A DNA stretch of 10,904 nt from Alkaliphilus sp. (GTDB lineage Bacteria > Bacillota > Clostridia > Peptostreptococcales > Natronincolaceae). The stretch is taken from NCBI GenBank assembly GCA_023230535.1, contig JALNXC010000016.1, positions 1-10,904 on the forward strand, written 5' to 3'. The position numbers were made by a program, and so were the translations under genes. The notes beneath the pieces are model-generated. The model did not search any database and had not been told where the DNA came from. It was given only the letters and a program-made list of their open reading frames with translations. How positions within the stretch are numbered: position 1 is the first letter of the stretch; each line of letters begins with the position of its first letter. Shown in pieces: positions 1 to 6,096 of the stretch.

Positions 1-997
1 TATTGCTTAATTTGATATCGTCTAAATCTACATTGTCCTTGAGCACTTCCATAACTGTATGTTCCGCTTTTTCTTTTGAAATAACACCTTCCTCAGGTAT
101 TGTTTCTACCCCGCCATTCAGTGAAGACATTTCTTTCATCATTGCTCGATCGTCACTGCCGGCACCATACCCGCCGGAGATATGCCCCTTATCGTACAAT
201 TCATCATGGGATAATAATTTCCCTGTAACAGCATCTATTTTATCGCTTTCCCTCGGAGCATAGGTATATACCGGAGTTAAGATCATCTTTTCGCTATCCT
301 CCGGGTTATATTTATTTAACCTGACATATTTGAGGTTAAGCCTGTCATCTTTTTCAAACAATTCCCTGGCTTTTTTCTCACTCAAGAGCTGCCTATTCCC
401 TTCATAACTCGCCTCATCCCATTGCATTTCATAGGATACAACCCCTCCGTTTATGCCGGATACATTAACTATAAAATAGTTGTTTGGAAAAAACTCTTCT
501 TTTAGTTTTCTGACAAACATAAAATAATAATTATCCGATGCCTGTACATCATTATATAAATAATACGGAATAAACGTAGGTGCTTTAACGGTAACCTCTT
601 CTGTTTCTTTGAACTTTTCTTTTTCCAATGACTCTATAAAATCTATAGCAATTTTTTCGGCCTCATCCCGGAGAAGTGTTACAACCCCCCTATGGTCATC
701 GCTATCCCGTCTGTTAATAGAAATTATTTCTCCGGTATCGGCAGCTATGGTAACAGAAATATATTTGTTTTCCCCTTCAAAATTTAAATTCCAAAATTGC
801 TTCTGTTGTATATCCCTAGTATATAAATCGCTATATTGTAGTGTATAGTCCTCCCTTATGTTTAATCTCTCCCTGGCTAACTTTTCTACCTGTACTTTAG
901 TTAAAATTGAAGACTTTGCTTGTCCATACCCAGGCGATGTTATTACTCCTAAAAACAGTGTCAATATAGTAGCAGCAATGATTATTCTCCTTAACAT
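1..997 (-). CDS. Secreted PepSY/YcdB-like repeat protein, N-terminal part (cut by window edge)
   Basis: I translated 332 residues from the ATG at 997-995; the frame stays open to the left edge, so the C-terminus is missing. Residues 1-26 look like a Sec signal peptide: MLRR, a hydrophobic stretch (about 5-20), then a small-residue region ending GYGQA. There is no lipobox cysteine. The rest appears built from PepSY-like units. Unit 1 is about 33-98 (helix VEKLARERL, then W69 and strand ending ADTGEIIS). Unit 2 is about 107-194 (DEAEKIAIDFIE...GGVVSYEMQW). Unit 3 is about 204-265 (EKKARELFE...DAVTGKLLS). A fourth begins near 305 (SKEKAEHTVMEVL). This layout resembles YcdB/YcdC (DUF4901-like) extracellular proteins, some of which carry C-terminal S-layer homology domains; that part is not visible here. 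Function is unknown, with protease inhibition or cell-wall association as family-level possibilities only. The start follows a GGGGGGT ribosome binding site, 5 nt spacing. The gene lies 126 nt after rnr. Confidence 0.72.
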   Translation of the reverse strand, partial: MLRRIIIAATILTLFLGVITSPGYGQAKSSILTKVQVEKLARERLNIREDYTLQYSDLYTRDIQQKQFWNLNFEGENKYISVTIAADTGEIISINRRDSDDHRGVVTLLRDEAEKIAIDFIESLEKEKFKETEEVTVKAPTFIPYYLYNDVQASDNYYFMFVRKLKEEFFPNNYFIVNVSGINGGVVSYEMQWDEASYEGNRQLLSEKKARELFEKDDRLNLKYVRLNKYNPEDSEKMILTPVYTYAPRESDKIDAVTGKLLSHDELYDKGHISGGYGAGSDDRAMMKEMSSLNGGVETIPEEGVISKEKAEHTVMEVLKDNVDLDDIKLSN

Positions 998-1002
998 TTT
1001 AA

Positions 1003-1009
1003 ACCCCCC
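1003..1009 (-). promoter_or_regulatory. G-run ribosome binding site of the secreted-protein gene
   Basis: The minus strand reads GGGGGGT followed by 5 nt and ATG. GGGGGT can pair with the anti-Shine-Dalgarno ACCTCC through five Watson-Crick pairs and one G-U pair, so it works as a variant of GGAGGT. It supports the ATG at 997-995 as the start. Confidence 0.6.
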
Positions 1010-1093
1010 GTGTTTTTTTATTTTTAGTGTCCCATATATATGCCTATAATTTTAGACGCAAAGCAACTAAAAAAGTTTCACATATATCGGAAA

Positions 1094-1121
1094 TTTATAT
1101 AATGCACGGTCAATATTCCAA
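1094..1121 (-). promoter_or_regulatory. Weak promoter candidate for the secreted-protein gene
   Basis: Just after the rnr stop the minus strand reads TTGGAA (1116-1121), 16 nt, TATAAA (1094-1099). This is a plausible but not strong vegetative promoter; it would give a leader of about 90 nt. The rest of the 126-nt gap (998-1123) holds an imperfect inverted repeat TTTTAG...CTAAAA (1050-1072) and a T6 run. I see no convincing GC-rich terminator after rnr, so read-through from rnr is possible. Confidence 0.3.
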
Positions 1122-1123
1122 AC

Positions 1124-3244
1124 CTAATCCCCCAGAACAAAATCTATCTCTCTCTGGGCTATATCTACCTTGTTCACTTTTACTTTTACAGCATCCCCTA
1201 TCCTGTATATCTTTTTCCGCACCTCGCCTATCAATATATGCTTTTTACTATCGTAAATATAATAGTCATCAAATAAATAACTCAGGGGAATTAATCCTTC
1301 AATTGTATTATCTAATTCTACAAATATACCAAAAGAAGTGATTCCCGAAATAATCCCGTCATATTCTTCTCCGATTCTATCAGCCATATATTCAACCTTC
1401 TTCAGATCTTCCGTTTCTCTCTCCGCTTCTTCCGCTATTCGTTCCCTGGTTGAAGATTGCTCAGCAATATCGTGTACCACAGCTTTTAGACAGCTTATCC
1501 TCTTAGCGTCTAATTTTTTATTTATGGTTTCTTTTATAATACGATGTATCTCAAGGTCCGGATACCTTCTGATCGGCGCTGTAAAATGGCAATAATGCTT
1601 TGCGGCCAGCCCGAAATGTCCCAAACTCTCCCCGGCATATCTGGCCTTTTTGAGAGATCTCAACATTAAGGTATTTATCAATCTTTCCTCCTTAGAGCCT
1701 TTTACTTTTTTAAGCAGATCTTGCAAAGCCTTAGGATGTATTTCGATGTTTATTCCTTTTAACCGATACCCGAAATTATAAATAAATTCGTTGAACTCTT
1801 CAAGTTTTTCTAAATCCGGATCCTCGTGGACCCTATATATGAAGGGGATATTCTGCCAATAGAAATGTTCCGCGATAGTTTCATTACAAACCAACATAAA
1901 TTCCTCTATTATCTGGTCGGCAATACGTCTTTCATATTTTACAATATCGATGGGTTTGCCATTTTGATCTAAAATCACCCTAGCTTCCGGAAAATCAAAA
2001 TTTATTGCTCCTCTATTTTCCCTGTGTTTTTTTAATATCAAACAGAGTTCCTCCATCATTTTAAATTCCTTCAATAGTTGTGAATATCTATTCTTTAAAT
2101 CTTTATCTTCATTTTCTAAAATATCTGAAACATCCTCATATATCATTCTTTCATTCACATTGATAACACTTTCCACAATTTCATGATTTATAACTCTACC
2201 CCTATTGTTTATTTCCATAAACACGGATAAGGCTAATCTATCTACTTTCGGATTGAGGCTGCAAATCCCATTTGATAATTTGCCGGGCAGCATGGGTATA
2301 ACCCTATCTACTAAATATGTGCTGTTTCCCCTTCCCAACGCCTCTCTATCCAGGGCTGTTCCTTCCTTAACATAATGGGTTACATCCGCAATATGTACTC
2401 CCAATTTGTAATTTCCGTTTGATAATCTTCCTATAGATATTGCATCATCTAAATCCTTAGCATCCGCCCCATCTATGGTTACAATGGTTAGATCCCTTAA
2501 ATCTTTTCTACCTGTTTTCTCCTTTTCACTAACTTCATTTGGAATTTTTTTAATCTCCATCTCTACTTTTTTAGGAAAATCAGGAGTCAGGCCATACTTT
2601 CTCATTATAGAGAGAATATCCACACCTATATCGTCCTTATGCCCTATTATCTCTATAATTTTGCCTTCCGGGTTTCTTCTGGTTTTCGGCCATTTTATAA
2701 TTTCACAAACTACCTTATCCCCTTCTTTAGCCCTATTTATATCATCCTTATGTATGAAAATATCAACATTTATTTTAGGATCATCAGGGATTACAAAACC
2801 AAAATTTTTACTGCTTTCATATACGCCTATAACTTTGACATTAGCTCTCTCTAATATTCTGATTATTTCTCCCTCGGTTTTTTTCCATACTTCACCGTTT
2901 GCCACATCTTTTCTCGCTATTACTTTATCATTATTCATAGCGCCATTTATTAAATTAGCGGGAATAAATACGTCGGATACTTCCGGTTTATCCGAAACTA
3001 CAAATCCATAACCTTTTTGATGCATTTGTAATCTCCCCACAATTAATCCCATACGTTCCGGGACACCGTATCTCTTTTTTCTGGTTTCGATGATCAAACC
3101 CTCTCTAACCATATCATCCAATAAATCGGAAAAAAAATTACCTTGACTCCTATCTATCCCAAAAATATCCATGAGCTCTTCTTCCAACATCGGATTATAA
3201 GCTTTTTTATACATAAATTCTAAAAGTTTTTCTTTAATTGTCAA
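1124..3244 (-). CDS. rnr: Ribonuclease R, 3'-5' exoribonuclease
   Basis: A 706-residue RNase II/RNB-family exoribonuclease that degrades structured RNA processively from the 3' end in the cytoplasm; in other bacteria it also acts in mRNA decay and tmRNA-linked turnover. Domains in order: N-terminal winged helix (about 3-65), two cold-shock/OB folds (about 66-125 and 135-200; GYGFVVSD and NFGFVIPDD motifs), RNB catalytic domain (about 247-575) and S1 domain (about 625-703, starting EEYDGIISGITSFGIFVEL). The metal-binding cluster IDGADAKDLDDA gives D258, D264, D266 and D267, matching the E. coli RNase R aspartates. FTAPIRRYPDLEIHR lies at 554-568. The protein ends in FVLGD, without the long lysine-rich tail of the E. 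coli enzyme. The TTG start is chosen because AAGGAGG sits 7 nt upstream; the next in-frame ATG is residue 11. It follows secG, separated by a terminator and its own promoter candidate. Identity is secure. Confidence 0.97.
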   Translation of the reverse strand: MTIKEKLLEFMYKKAYNPMLEEELMDIFGIDRSQGNFFSDLLDDMVREGLIIETRKKRYGVPERMGLIVGRLQMHQKGYGFVVSDKPEVSDVFIPANLINGAMNNDKVIARKDVANGEVWKKTEGEIIRILERANVKVIGVYESSKNFGFVIPDDPKINVDIFIHKDDINRAKEGDKVVCEIIKWPKTRRNPEGKIIEIIGHKDDIGVDILSIMRKYGLTPDFPKKVEMEIKKIPNEVSEKEKTGRKDLRDLTIVTIDGADAKDLDDAISIGRLSNGNYKLGVHIADVTHYVKEGTALDREALGRGNSTYLVDRVIPMLPGKLSNGICSLNPKVDRLALSVFMEINNRGRVINHEIVESVINVNERMIYEDVSDILENEDKDLKNRYSQLLKEFKMMEELCLILKKHRENRGAINFDFPEARVILDQNGKPIDIVKYERRIADQIIEEFMLVCNETIAEHFYWQNIPFIYRVHEDPDLEKLEEFNEFIYNFGYRLKGINIEIHPKALQDLLKKVKGSKEERLINTLMLRSLKKARYAGESLGHFGLAAKHYCHFTAPIRRYPDLEIHRIIKETINKKLDAKRISCLKAVVHDIAEQSSTRERIAEEAERETEDLKKVEYMADRIGEEYDGIISGITSFGIFVELDNTIEGLIPLSYLFDDYYIYDSKKHILIGEVRKKIYRIGDAVKVKVNKVDIAQREIDFVLGD

Positions 3245-3250
3245 TAAAAT

Positions 3251-3258
3251 TCCTCCTT
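3251..3258 (-). promoter_or_regulatory. Ribosome binding site fixing the TTG start of rnr
   Basis: AAGGAGGA on the minus strand, 7 nt before TTG at 3244-3242. No ATG or GTG competes at that spacing, so the site supports the TTG start. Confidence 0.85.
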
Positions 3259-3284
3259 CTTTTTAAATATTATTTCCCGATTTC

Positions 3285-3313
3285 AATATACCATTACTCA
3301 TTTAAGTAAAAAA
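3285..3313 (-). promoter_or_regulatory. Extended -10 promoter candidate for rnr
   Basis: The minus strand has TGG-TATATT: the -10 hexamer is at 3285-3290 with an extended TG motif at 3292-3293. At 17 nt spacing the -35 position is a TTTTTT run (3308-3313), which is also the U-tract of the secG terminator. The poor -35 fits an extended -10 promoter. The predicted transcript starts near 3278, with a leader of about 34 nt. This is a prediction by eye. Confidence 0.55.
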
Positions 3314-3339
3314 GGCCCTCAATCTTTTGGATCAAGAGC
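3308..3339 (-). terminator. Intrinsic terminator after secG
   Basis: On the minus strand, arms GCTCTTGATC (3330-3339) and GATTGAGGGC (3315-3324) form a 10-bp stem with three G-U pairs around the loop CAAAA. The stem is followed by CTTTTTT. Because G-U pairs are needed, the hairpin is stronger in the minus-strand RNA, the direction of secG transcription. It lies about 48 nt beyond the secG stop. Confidence 0.75.
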
Positions 3340-3358
3340 TGGTGTTTTGCATTATTTT

Positions 3359-3374
3359 AAAGGGGCCCCCCTTT
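3359..3374. repeat. GC-only-core inverted repeat after the secG stop
   Basis: A 7+2+7 palindrome: AAAGGGG and CCCCTTT flank two C residues on the plus strand. As minus-strand RNA it can form AAAGGG/CCCTTT with a GGGC loop, but no U-run follows, so it is not a standard terminator in that direction. On the plus strand it is followed by a T-rich stretch, but I see no plus-strand gene that would use it. It lies 12 nt beyond the secG stop codon. Confidence 0.6.
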
Positions 3375-3386
3375 TTATTTTATTTT

Positions 3387-3614
3387 CTATTGAATTGCAA
3401 CCAAGGCAATCGCAATGGCTACAAATAAAAATGCGGTTATTTTTGTAACCTTGCTCAATAAAGCATCAAAACCCCTATTTTGTTTGGCCCATAACTGTGC
3501 ACCGCCCCCGGAAATTGCGCCGGAAAGCCCCTCGCCCTTGCCTGATTGAAATAATACGCTTCCTATGAGTACAATACATACTATGACCTGAATAACCATC
3601 AAAAATATCCTCAA
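3387..3614 (-). CDS. secG: Preprotein translocase subunit SecG
   Basis: A 75-residue inner-membrane subunit of the SecYEG protein-export channel. It has the SecG layout: hydrophobic segment at about 3-22, a cytoplasmic loop with the conserved QSGKGEGLSGA stretch (23-33) and GGG at 36-38, the phrase RGFDALLSKVT (47-57), then a second hydrophobic segment at about 58-74. Length is normal for Firmicute SecG. The TTG start is chosen because AGGAGGTG ends 6 nt upstream; starting at the in-frame ATG (3599-3597) would leave no site at proper spacing and would cut into the first membrane segment. The gene is a separate unit, with an extended -10 promoter upstream and an intrinsic terminator downstream. 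The secG-rnr neighbourhood is common in Firmicutes and supports the call. Confidence 0.95.
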   Translation of the reverse strand: MRIFLMVIQVIVCIVLIGSVLFQSGKGEGLSGAISGGGAQLWAKQNRGFDALLSKVTKITAFLFVAIAIALVAIQ

Positions 3615-3620
3615 TTGTTA

Positions 3621-3628
3621 CACCTCCT
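3621..3628 (-). promoter_or_regulatory. Ribosome binding site fixing the TTG start of secG
   Basis: AGGAGGTG, a near-perfect complement to the 16S rRNA tail, lies 6 nt before TTG at 3614-3612. It decides the start in favour of TTG over the ATG five codons downstream. Confidence 0.88.
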
Positions 3629-3649
3629 GTAACGATAATTAACATTCAT

Positions 3650-3678
3650 ATTGTAACATAGCGAACTAATAAAATCAA
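3650..3678 (-). promoter_or_regulatory. Sigma-A-type promoter of secG with extended -10
   Basis: Minus strand: TTGATT (3673-3678), 17 nt, TACAAT (3650-3655), with a TGT directly before the -10 hexamer. The -35 sits in a doubled TTGATTGATT. Predicted start is near 3643, giving a leader of about 29 nt that holds the ribosome binding site. The rest of the 201-nt hppA-secG gap holds the hppA terminator and an AT-rich stretch (about 3679-3727) with nothing I recognise. Confidence 0.75.
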
Positions 3679-3727
3679 TCAAACTTCCGCTGAAAAAATG
3701 CAGGAAAATAGATTTTTCTCCATATTG

Positions 3728-3770
3728 AAGAGAAAAAGCAATATTTTCTTAATCAGAGAATATTGCTTTT
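3728..3770 (-). terminator. Intrinsic terminator after hppA
   Basis: On the minus strand a perfect 12-bp stem, AAAAGCAATATT (3759-3770) with AATATTGCTTTT (3734-3745), is extended inward by one mismatch and three further pairs (TCT/AGA) around a GATTA loop. The T-rich run TTTTTCTCTTC overlaps the end of the stem and follows it. It lies 45 nt after the hppA stop. The stem is AT-rich but long. Confidence 0.75.
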
Positions 3771-3815
3771 GACCTATTAATAACATAATATTTAATATTA
3801 CTATTTGCCTGAACA

Positions 3816-6008
3816 TTATTTAACTAATAAAGAAACTAAATTGAATGCGTTCATTACCGGTAACATTATTACTGAAACTGTAGCCATCATTTTAATCATG
3901 ATATCCTGGTTAGGGCCGACAACATCCTTGTACCCGTCACCAACGGTATCGCCTATAATACCGGCATTATGGATTTCATTGAAACGTTCCTCGCCATGTT
4001 TCCTTACTAAATCATCCTCTAAAGATTTAATATATTTTTTCGCATTATCCCATGCACCACCACTGTTCGCTGTTGAAGTTGCCATTACCGCAGCATCCAA
4101 GATTGTTCCGAGTAAAAATCCGCCTACAAACAGAGGTCCAAAGATAAAGCCGCCTATAACAGGAGACAATAGGGAAACAAGTGCAGGTTTTTTCATCTCT
4201 GCAATAGCACTCTTCGTACAGATATCAATACAACGATTGGAATCCGGTTTTGCTTCTCCGGATAAAATCAGTGGATTTTCACGCATCTGTCTGCGCACTT
4301 CCTCCACCATCTGCTCGGCATTGCGGCACACCGCATTGAGCATTTCTCCCGAAAGCCAATGCATTATACCCACACCTATAAATGCCCCACCTAAAGCAAA
4401 GTAGTTCATTATATCAAGTACACCGCCGCTTTCTCCGATATTTGCAAAGGACATCATCATAGCCAGCGCCGCAAGTACACCGGAACCGATTGCAAAACCC
4501 TTTCCGACAGCTGCCGTGGTATTTCCGAGGGAGTCCAAACTATCGGTGATATTGCGCACTTTTTTATCCAATTGAGCCATTTCCGCAATACCGCCCGCAT
4601 TATCGGAAATCGGGCCGTAAGTGTCTACCGTAACTGTTGCTACAACAAAAGAAAGCATACCTACCGCCGAGATAGCCGAACCATACAACCCCGAAAAGAA
4701 ACTTGAAATAATAATGGCGCCTCCCATAATAGCGCAGGCAGGCAGACAACTGCGCCAACCCGTGCTTGTCCCTCCGATGATGACCAAAGCCGGACCTTCC
4801 TCAGCCAAATGAGCAACATTTCTTGTCTCTTTATACTGCTCGCTTGTATAACGCTCAGCTACTATGCCCAGCAAAATCCCCGCAATAATTCCGGTTATGG
4901 CACTCAGCCAAGGAGATATCCAGCCAAACCGAAAATCAACACCTGTATGATCCTGACCGTTAAAGAAGAAATAACTCAATACTAAAGTGGCACCGGCAAT
5001 AATTGCCGCAGAACTCCATAGAGAGATATTTAGTTCCCTACCGAGTTCATTGCTTGGTTTTCTAAAAAGCACATAAACAATACCTAAAATACAAGAAAGA
5101 AGACCTACGCCGACAAATGCAAGAGGATATTGCATCATACGAACCATAAGCTCCGTACTGACAGGAGCCGGAGAATTGATAGCCGCGGTATGAATCGTTG
5201 TCGGCAAAACTGCAGATGCCACTATCGCGTTAATGGTACTTTCCAAAAGGTCCGAACCCATACCGGCCACATCACCAACATTATCACCTACACAGTCTGC
5301 GATGACCGCCGGGTTACGCGGGTCATCTTCCGGAAGTCCTAATTCGGTTTTACCTACAAGATCGGCTCCCATATCTGCTCCCTTGGTGAAAATTCCACCA
5401 CCAAGTCGATTAAACACTGCAATCGAAGAACAACCTAAAGAATAACATGCCAACACTTGAGGGAATAATACAAATTTCAGACCGGCCCAACTGGTCATTT
5501 CAACCAAATTTTCCGGATTGGCATACTGAAACAGCATACCCACAACCAAATACACCAGCAACAAACCAAACATGGCAAATCCGCCAACCGACAAGCCCAT
5601 TACAGAACCGCCGCGAAAAGCAACATTCAATGCCTTTCCCAAAGCCGACGGATCATTCCTTTCCACACCGAGACGAGCCTCATTAGTGACACGTTCATTG
5701 TATATAACTGCAGCCTTCATACCAACTAAACCGGCAAAGGCACTCATAGCCGCACCAACCAGAAACGCTATTCCTGCCCAAGGAGTAAAAAAGATGCCAA
5801 ATAACACTGCTATCCCGATTATAACCGGGATACTGATTGAAAATTGTCTTTTTAAAAATGCAATTGCACCTTCTCTGATCGATTTTGCGATATCTTGCAT
5901 CGTCGGGGTACCATGCGCCATTTTAGTTCCTTTACTAAAGTTATAATACGCAAATATTAGAGAGAGGATAGACCCCAATCCCACAAGATAAATCATGATA
6001 GATAACAT
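3816..6008 (-). CDS. hppA: K+-dependent membrane-bound pyrophosphatase (ion-pumping)
   Basis: A 730-residue polytopic membrane enzyme (about 15-17 membrane segments expected for the family) that hydrolyses pyrophosphate and pumps Na+ and/or H+. Visible motifs, numbered from the ATG: TKGADMGADLVGK (209-221), EDDPRNPAVIAD (227-238) and GDNVGD (241-246) for Mg-PPi binding, the gate-region DLLES with D253 and E256, DNAGGIAEM (469-477), and GDTVGD (686-691) with IKMM (705-708) near the C-terminus. NTTAAVGKG has alanine at 499 and glycine at 502; K+-independent relatives carry lysine and threonine there, so this is the K+-dependent class. Differences from the usual consensus include IADCVGD where IADNVGD is common and GDGYKD where GDPFKD is common. 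The ATG at 6008-6006 is preferred over the TTG two codons upstream because GGGGGT sits 6 nt before ATG and too close to TTG. It is flanked by its own promoter and terminator. By hand count 15 of 23 arginines use CGN codons, against 5 of 19 in eno. Pumped ion (Na+, H+ or both) is unresolved. Confidence 0.95.
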   Translation of the reverse strand: MLSIMIYLVGLGSILSLIFAYYNFSKGTKMAHGTPTMQDIAKSIREGAIAFLKRQFSISIPVIIGIAVLFGIFFTPWAGIAFLVGAAMSAFAGLVGMKAAVIYNERVTNEARLGVERNDPSALGKALNVAFRGGSVMGLSVGGFAMFGLLLVYLVVGMLFQYANPENLVEMTSWAGLKFVLFPQVLACYSLGCSSIAVFNRLGGGIFTKGADMGADLVGKTELGLPEDDPRNPAVIADCVGDNVGDVAGMGSDLLESTINAIVASAVLPTTIHTAAINSPAPVSTELMVRMMQYPLAFVGVGLLSCILGIVYVLFRKPSNELGRELNISLWSSAAIIAGATLVLSYFFFNGQDHTGVDFRFGWISPWLSAITGIIAGILLGIVAERYTSEQYKETRNVAHLAEEGPALVIIGGTSTGWRSCLPACAIMGGAIIISSFFSGLYGSAISAVGMLSFVVATVTVDTYGPISDNAGGIAEMAQLDKKVRNITDSLDSLGNTTAAVGKGFAIGSGVLAALAMMMSFANIGESGGVLDIMNYFALGGAFIGVGIMHWLSGEMLNAVCRNAEQMVEEVRRQMRENPLILSGEAKPDSNRCIDICTKSAIAEMKKPALVSLLSPVIGGFIFGPLFVGGFLLGTILDAAVMATSTANSGGAWDNAKKYIKSLEDDLVRKHGEERFNEIHNAGIIGDTVGDGYKDVVGPNQDIMIKMMATVSVIMLPVMNAFNLVSLLVK

Positions 6009-6014
6009 AATCAA

Positions 6015-6020
6015 ACCCCC
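6015..6020 (-). promoter_or_regulatory. GGGGGT ribosome binding site deciding the hppA start
   Basis: GGGGGT on the minus strand is 6 nt before ATG (6008-6006) but directly abuts the TTG at 6014-6012. It therefore supports the ATG. Confidence 0.6.
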
Positions 6021-6056
6021 AATTTCAACAATATTTTTTTCCTCAACTAATAATAT

Positions 6057-6085
6057 AGTATAACAGCAACGTAAGTAGAAAGCAA
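6057..6085 (-). promoter_or_regulatory. Extended -10 promoter of hppA
   Basis: Minus strand: TTGCTT (6080-6085), 17 nt, TATACT (6057-6062), with TGT directly before the -10 hexamer. It lies in the 88-nt gap after eno; the predicted start is near 6050, with a leader of about 42 nt. No strong terminator precedes it: the only hairpin near the eno stop has a 5-bp AAAGC/GCTTT stem. Some glycolytic-operon transcripts may therefore read into hppA. Confidence 0.7.
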
Positions 6086-6096
6086 TAGTAGCTTTG

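Noticed and set aside
1033..1042. Perfect palindrome CATATATATG upstream of the secreted-protein gene
   Set aside because: A ten-base AT palindrome is expected by chance in AT-rich intergenic DNA. It has no second copy or clear promoter overlap to suggest an operator.
1050..1072. Hairpin TTTTAG/CTAAAA as an rnr terminator
   Set aside because: The stem is AT-rich with an internal mismatch and is followed by TTATAGG rather than a U-run.
2475..3011. 178-codon open frame on the plus strand
   Set aside because: It lies wholly antisense to the conserved rnr coding sequence. The translation is a low-complexity S/I/L/F-rich product typical of reverse frames of AT-rich genes.
3805..4404. 199-codon open frame on the plus strand
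   Set aside because: It is antisense to the hppA 3' end, whose protein motifs are intact. It shows no recognisable domain.
6012..6014. TTG as the hppA start, adding two residues
   Set aside because: The only ribosome binding site (GGGGGT) directly abuts this codon but is well spaced from the ATG at 6008-6006.
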